A DNA stretch of 55,947 bases. Origin: Microcaldota archaeon. Its GTDB lineage: Archaea > Micrarchaeota > Micrarchaeia > Anstonellales > Bilamarchaeaceae. The stretch covers positions 1-55,947 of the forward strand of contig JAUSHJ010000069.1 of the NCBI GenBank assembly GCA_030648615.1, in the 5' to 3' direction. A program made the position numbers and the translations under genes. The notes beneath the pieces were generated by a model that was not told the DNA's origin, searched no databases, and worked only from the letters and a program-made list of their open reading frames with translations. Positions 53,092-55,947 of this stretch are shown one piece after another (within the stretch, counting starts at the first letter, position 1; every line of letters begins with the position of its first letter).

Positions 53092-54661
53092 GGTATCTGC
53101 AGCGTTCCCGGAAATAAATATTTCAAGCGGAAGTCTTGAAAAAGATACAATAAAACTCCGTGAACTGCAACCAAAGAGATTCCTAACGCTTGGAATTATA
53201 ATTGCCACAATATCTCTTATTTTGACCACTCTTATTGCACTAGTAGCATATTTTCAAACAATAGTAATTGCAATTGCATTGGGATTGTTGGTTTTCGCCA
53301 TTATACTCCTAGTTGTATTAAGACTACCTAAAATGGAAATAGTCAATAGGGAAGCCGAAATGGAACAGCAATTACCGTTCCTACTTCGTGAAACTGCACT
53401 TCTTTTAGATCTTGGATTGCCTTTTGAAAGAGCAATTAAAATTACAAGTGAAAAAAATAACAGATTAGGAAAGGAACTAAAAAAATTACTTAAAAATGTT
53501 GATCGTGGAGTAACGATGCAAAAAACACTTCTGGATTTTGCTTCAAATGTGAGTGGCACAAATGTAAAACGAGCGATAACTCAGCTCGTCAGTATATACG
53601 AATCTGGAGGAAATGGAGACGGAGTAAAAAGAATAGCTGATGACCTGTTAAGCATAGAGCAAAATAAATTCAAACAAGAAAGTTCCAAAACTGCCATATA
53701 TGGAATGATATTCGTTACTATTTGCGCAGTTGTGCCTACATTTATTGCTGTTTTATCCTTGAGCAATAGTGCTATGTTTGGTGACGGAATGAATTTTTCC
53801 AAAGAGCAAATTGCCATGATACTTCTAGTTTTAGTCCCGGCGTCAGGTTTTTTACTAGTACTTAAAGTCAGAATGCAAAACAAAAATAGCACTGGAGAAA
53901 AAATTATTGGCAAAGAAGATATTTATCTATTTTTTGCTGCTCTAATTTTGGCAATAATAACAATGATAACTGATAATCAAATGATAATTTATGCCGCCAT
54001 AACAATGATATTTTCAGTACTTATAATTATTTTTCATAGGCAACGAGTGAAAGATGAAAAAATAGAAAAAATTGAAAGAGATTTGCCAGATGCACTACTT
54101 GCAATATCTAATCTCCCTACTGGCACTAGAATAGAAAGAATATTTGAAAATATGAAACCCTACGGTGAACTTGGTAAGGAAAGTGAAATTACATTAAAAC
54201 AAATAATATCAAATGTAAAACCTGAAGACGCACTAGAACAACTCGCAAAAAGGAATGATTCTGTACTTCTTGAACAAACATGTGCTTCGCTCACTACTGC
54301 CATAAATACTGGCAAACTAAATAAATTGAACTATATTGGAGAATATATAATGAAGATACTTGAGATTAAACGAGAAAGAAGTAGTATGCTTTCTATGCAA
54401 AAATATACTATATATCTCGGTGCAGTAATCACTCCTTTAGTCATCAAAATGACGCTTTCATTAGTAAAATCATTCCAGGAAAACATGGGAAATGCCATAG
54501 GTGGAAGTGAAATGGAAACCATAATGCCAGCATATATAATAATATATTCTGCTATTTCATCATATTATTTATCTTCTATAGAAGAAAAAAAATCTACAAA
54601 AATGGTAAATTTTGTTGCCATGACAATTGTTGGTTTAGTAATATTATTAATCATAAAATAA
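53066..54661 (+). CDS. tadC: Type IV pilus platform protein, archaeal TadC/FlaJ-like
   Basis: 531 residues from ATG 53066, inside the end of tadA. There are two T2SSF domains: the first at about 95-240 (QLPFLLRETALLLDLGLPFE near 107), the second at about 330-500 (DLPDALLAISNLPTGTRIE). Hydrophobic segments pair before and after each domain (about 45-90, 210-275, 285-330, 440-530). It is the membrane platform that works with TadA to assemble a pilus-like filament. Length is that of archaeal two-domain forms. Confidence 0.88.
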   Translation: MNITEKLIRVSAAFPEINISSGSLEKDTIKLRELQPKRFLTLGIIIATISLILTTLIALVAYFQTIVIAIALGLLVFAIILLVVLRLPKMEIVNREAEMEQQLPFLLRETALLLDLGLPFERAIKITSEKNNRLGKELKKLLKNVDRGVTMQKTLLDFASNVSGTNVKRAITQLVSIYESGGNGDGVKRIADDLLSIEQNKFKQESSKTAIYGMIFVTICAVVPTFIAVLSLSNSAMFGDGMNFSKEQIAMILLVLVPASGFLLVLKVRMQNKNSTGEKIIGKEDIYLFFAALILAIITMITDNQMIIYAAITMIFSVLIIIFHRQRVKDEKIEKIERDLPDALLAISNLPTGTRIERIFENMKPYGELGKESEITLKQIISNVKPEDALEQLAKRNDSVLLEQTCASLTTAINTGKLNKLNYIGEYIMKILEIKRERSSMLSMQKYTIYLGAVITPLVIKMTLSLVKSFQENMGNAIGGSEMETIMPAYIIIYSAISSYYLSSIEEKKSTKMVNFVAMTIVGLVILLIIK

Positions 54662-55132
54662 ATGAGGCAAATTATGTTGGATATTTTAAATATAATAATG
54701 ACTGGAATTTCATTAATTCTTAACAGTACACCTGTATTTGGAATTGTTCTAGTCATATTAGTACTACTTGGAGAGAAGAGGAATTCAAAACGTGCTAAAA
54801 TAGCCATTGCAATTTTTATCGCATTAATTATAGGGTTCGCACTTAAAGAGATGTATAAGGTACCCAGACCATGTATAACTGAACCTGGAGGAGTAACATG
54901 CCCCAACGACTATTCATTTCCAAGTCTCCATGCAATAGGAGCTTTTGCTCTTATGATACCATTCATAAATAAAGAAAAATTTGCCTATTACTTACTTTTT
55001 GCATTGTTAACCGCATTTACAAGAATATACCTTGGAGTGCACACCATAGAGGATATTGCTGCTGGCTTAGTAGTCGCATCAATTTCATGTTATGCCATTG
55101 ATAGGCTATTTCCTAAAGGAGAAAAGGATTAA
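54662..55132 (+). CDS. PAP2-family lipid phosphatase
   Basis: 156 residues with about five hydrophobic segments. All three PAP2 motifs are seen: KEMYKVPRP near 60 (KxxxxxxRP), FPSLHAIGA near 82 (PSxH) and RIYLGVHTIED near 120 (R-x5-H-x3-D). It probably removes phosphate from polyprenyl (dolichyl) diphosphate after glycan transfer, so the carrier can be reused. The ATG follows the tadC TAA directly. The neighbouring dolichol-kinase-like gene supports a lipid-carrier role. Confidence 0.9.
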   Translation: MRQIMLDILNIIMTGISLILNSTPVFGIVLVILVLLGEKRNSKRAKIAIAIFIALIIGFALKEMYKVPRPCITEPGGVTCPNDYSFPSLHAIGAFALMIPFINKEKFAYYLLFALLTAFTRIYLGVHTIEDIAAGLVVASISCYAIDRLFPKGEKD

Positions 55133-55133
55133 T

Positions 55134-55700
55134 ATGGTAGATCAAGAAATCCCACGACAAATATTCCACATAATAATAGGCTTAATAATTATAATTATGC
55201 TCGCCTACCTGGGACGAGAAGTTACGATAATAATAGCATTTCTTGGAGCAATTTTAGGTTCGATATTGATAAATAGAAAAGCTACTGATAAAAGTCTATG
55301 GTTCTTTGAAAATATTTATCAAAAATTTGAAAGACAAGGTGGACGGTTGCCAGGCTGGGGGGCAGCATGGTATATGATAGGCGTATTACTCATAATGGTG
55401 TTTCTCAAAAATACTTCAAGCATAGCTGCTTGCGTATTCGTATTTGCCATGGGAGATGGATTTTCTACATTAATTGGAATGTTGGGGAAAATTAAACTAC
55501 CATACAACTCAAAGAAGACTCTCGAAGGTACAATCGCATTTTTCTTTACATCTACCCCTGCATATATTTTCATCAAAGAACCGGTAATAATTCTTGCTCT
55601 GATAGGTGCTATTGTAGAAAGCTTACCTCTGGACATAGAAGATAACATGCTAGTTCCGGTTGCATTGGTTATTACGCTCTACGTTTTGGGAATCGTATAA
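55134..55700 (+). CDS. CTP-dependent dolichol/diacylglycerol kinase-like membrane protein
   Basis: 188 residues from ATG 55134, one base after the PAP2 stop; an upstream in-frame start at 55092 lies inside the PAP2 gene and is less likely. Several membrane helices. VFAMGDGFSTLIGMLGKIK near 103 and KKTLEGTIAFF near 125 are the DGK1/SEC59/VTE5 signature (GDG...KTxEG). These enzymes phosphorylate dolichol or related lipids with CTP. With PAP2 it would keep up the pool of dolichyl phosphate for glycan assembly. Hairpin array D follows its stop. Confidence 0.88.
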   Translation: MVDQEIPRQIFHIIIGLIIIIMLAYLGREVTIIIAFLGAILGSILINRKATDKSLWFFENIYQKFERQGGRLPGWGAAWYMIGVLLIMVFLKNTSSIAACVFVFAMGDGFSTLIGMLGKIKLPYNSKKTLEGTIAFFFTSTPAYIFIKEPVIILALIGAIVESLPLDIEDNMLVPVALVITLYVLGIV

Positions 55701-55713
55701 GGTTTTATCAATG

Positions 55714-55942
55714 AATTGTCCTCCCAATTGTTCGAAACATCAAACAACACAATTGCCCTACGAACGGGCAATGTGCACATTGTCGATAAACGACAATTGT
55801 GTGGGCACAATTGTTTTCAACAGAAAACAATGTACAATTATTTTCTAAAGAAAATAATGCACATTAACAACATTTTCTAGGTTGTTAATCGTGCATTGAC
55901 GCGGTTTCCGCGTCAATTATTGACACGAATCGTCGTGTCAAT
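55714..55942. repeat. Hairpin array D (runs to the window edge)
   Basis: Stems: AATTG 55714-55729; TTGTTcGA (one mismatch) 55728-55747; ATTGCCC 55752-55772; ATTGTCG-ATAAA-CGACAAT 55779-55797; ATTGTTTTC-AACA 55810-55831; ATTATTTTC-TAAA 55837-55858; ATTAACAAC with 9-base loop 55863-55889; ATTGACGCGG-TTT 55895-55917; ATTGACACGA-ATCG-TCGTGTCAAT 55919-55942. The joint 55769-55782 (CAATGTGCACATTG) is itself a perfect palindrome. Bases 55723-55800 align with array A 8441-8518. It may continue past the window. No gene is convincing in 55701-55947. Confidence 0.88.
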
Positions 55943-55947
55943 GCATC

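Noticed and set aside
55660-55848. A 62-codon plus-strand frame at the end of the window
   Set aside because: It starts inside the lipid kinase gene in another frame and runs through array D hairpins.
55714-55942. Integron attC sites or a string of intrinsic terminators
   Set aside because: No integrase or gene cassettes alternate with the hairpins, and none of the hairpins is followed by a T run.
1-55947. tRNA, rRNA or insertion-sequence genes
   Set aside because: I looked in the intergenic gaps for tRNA-like arms, rRNA stretches and transposase frames and found none that I could support.

Overview
The window is one long surface-glycan biosynthesis locus from an archaeon, probably a small-genome lineage of the DPANN type (the lineage is inference). 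The archaeal reading rests on several things seen in the sequence: a separate C-terminal transketolase subunit, an archaeal TadA/TadC pair, a dolichol-kinase-like CTP-dependent lipid kinase, GGTG(A) ribosome-binding motifs, TATA boxes about 25 bases before some start codons (leaderless genes), and heavy AGA arginine use. The DNA is AT-rich, except for a few islands described below.

Layout. 1-2706: end of a transketolase subunit, a small S-adenosylmethionine-decarboxylase-like protein and a phosphohexomutase. 2714-6744: two GT4 glycosyltransferases and an asparagine-synthase-like amidotransferase. 6751-13892 (minus): nucleotidyltransferase, UDP-xylose synthase, UDP-glucose dehydrogenase, carbamoyltransferase, GT4 and a CDP-tyvelose-epimerase-like SDR. 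14009-19645 (plus): GDP-fucose pair gmd/fcl, two glycosyltransferases, an FkbM methyltransferase and an SDR. 20089-25962: GT2, sugar C-methyltransferase, rmlB, rmlC, rmlA and another GT2. 26116-40324: a CDP-sugar region with rfbF, rfbG, a NeuB-cupin fusion, two acetolactate-synthase-like ThDP enzymes, FkbM and C-methyltransferases, and rfbH. 40621-49974: an operon for a UDP-HexNAc uronic acid and a GDP-(6-deoxy)heptose, ending in a membrane GT-C-like protein. 50005-55700: dolichyl-phosphate-type GT2, an SDR, TadA/TadC, a PAP2 phosphatase and the lipid kinase.

Together the genes can supply at least six classes of activated sugar (UDP-GlcA/Xyl, GDP-Fuc, dTDP-6-deoxyhexose, CDP-3,6-dideoxy and probably branched sugars, UDP-HexNAcA, GDP-heptose). 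They also carry tailoring enzymes (methyl, carbamoyl, probably amide groups), about a dozen glycosyltransferases and the polyprenyl carrier recycling enzymes.

The most unusual feature is not a gene. Four GC-richer intergenic islands (8414-8589, 19680-20070, 32883-33005, 55714-55942) are packed with many different short perfect hairpins. Most are closed at the base by ATTG/CAAT and have 3-7 base loops, joined by short linkers such as GTGC, GCGC or GTGGGC. Two islands align to each other with stems changed on both arms so that pairing is kept. A related hairpin cluster lies in frame inside the phosphomutase gene (2533-2598), where it appears to add 22 residues. I do not recognise this as any named repeat family.
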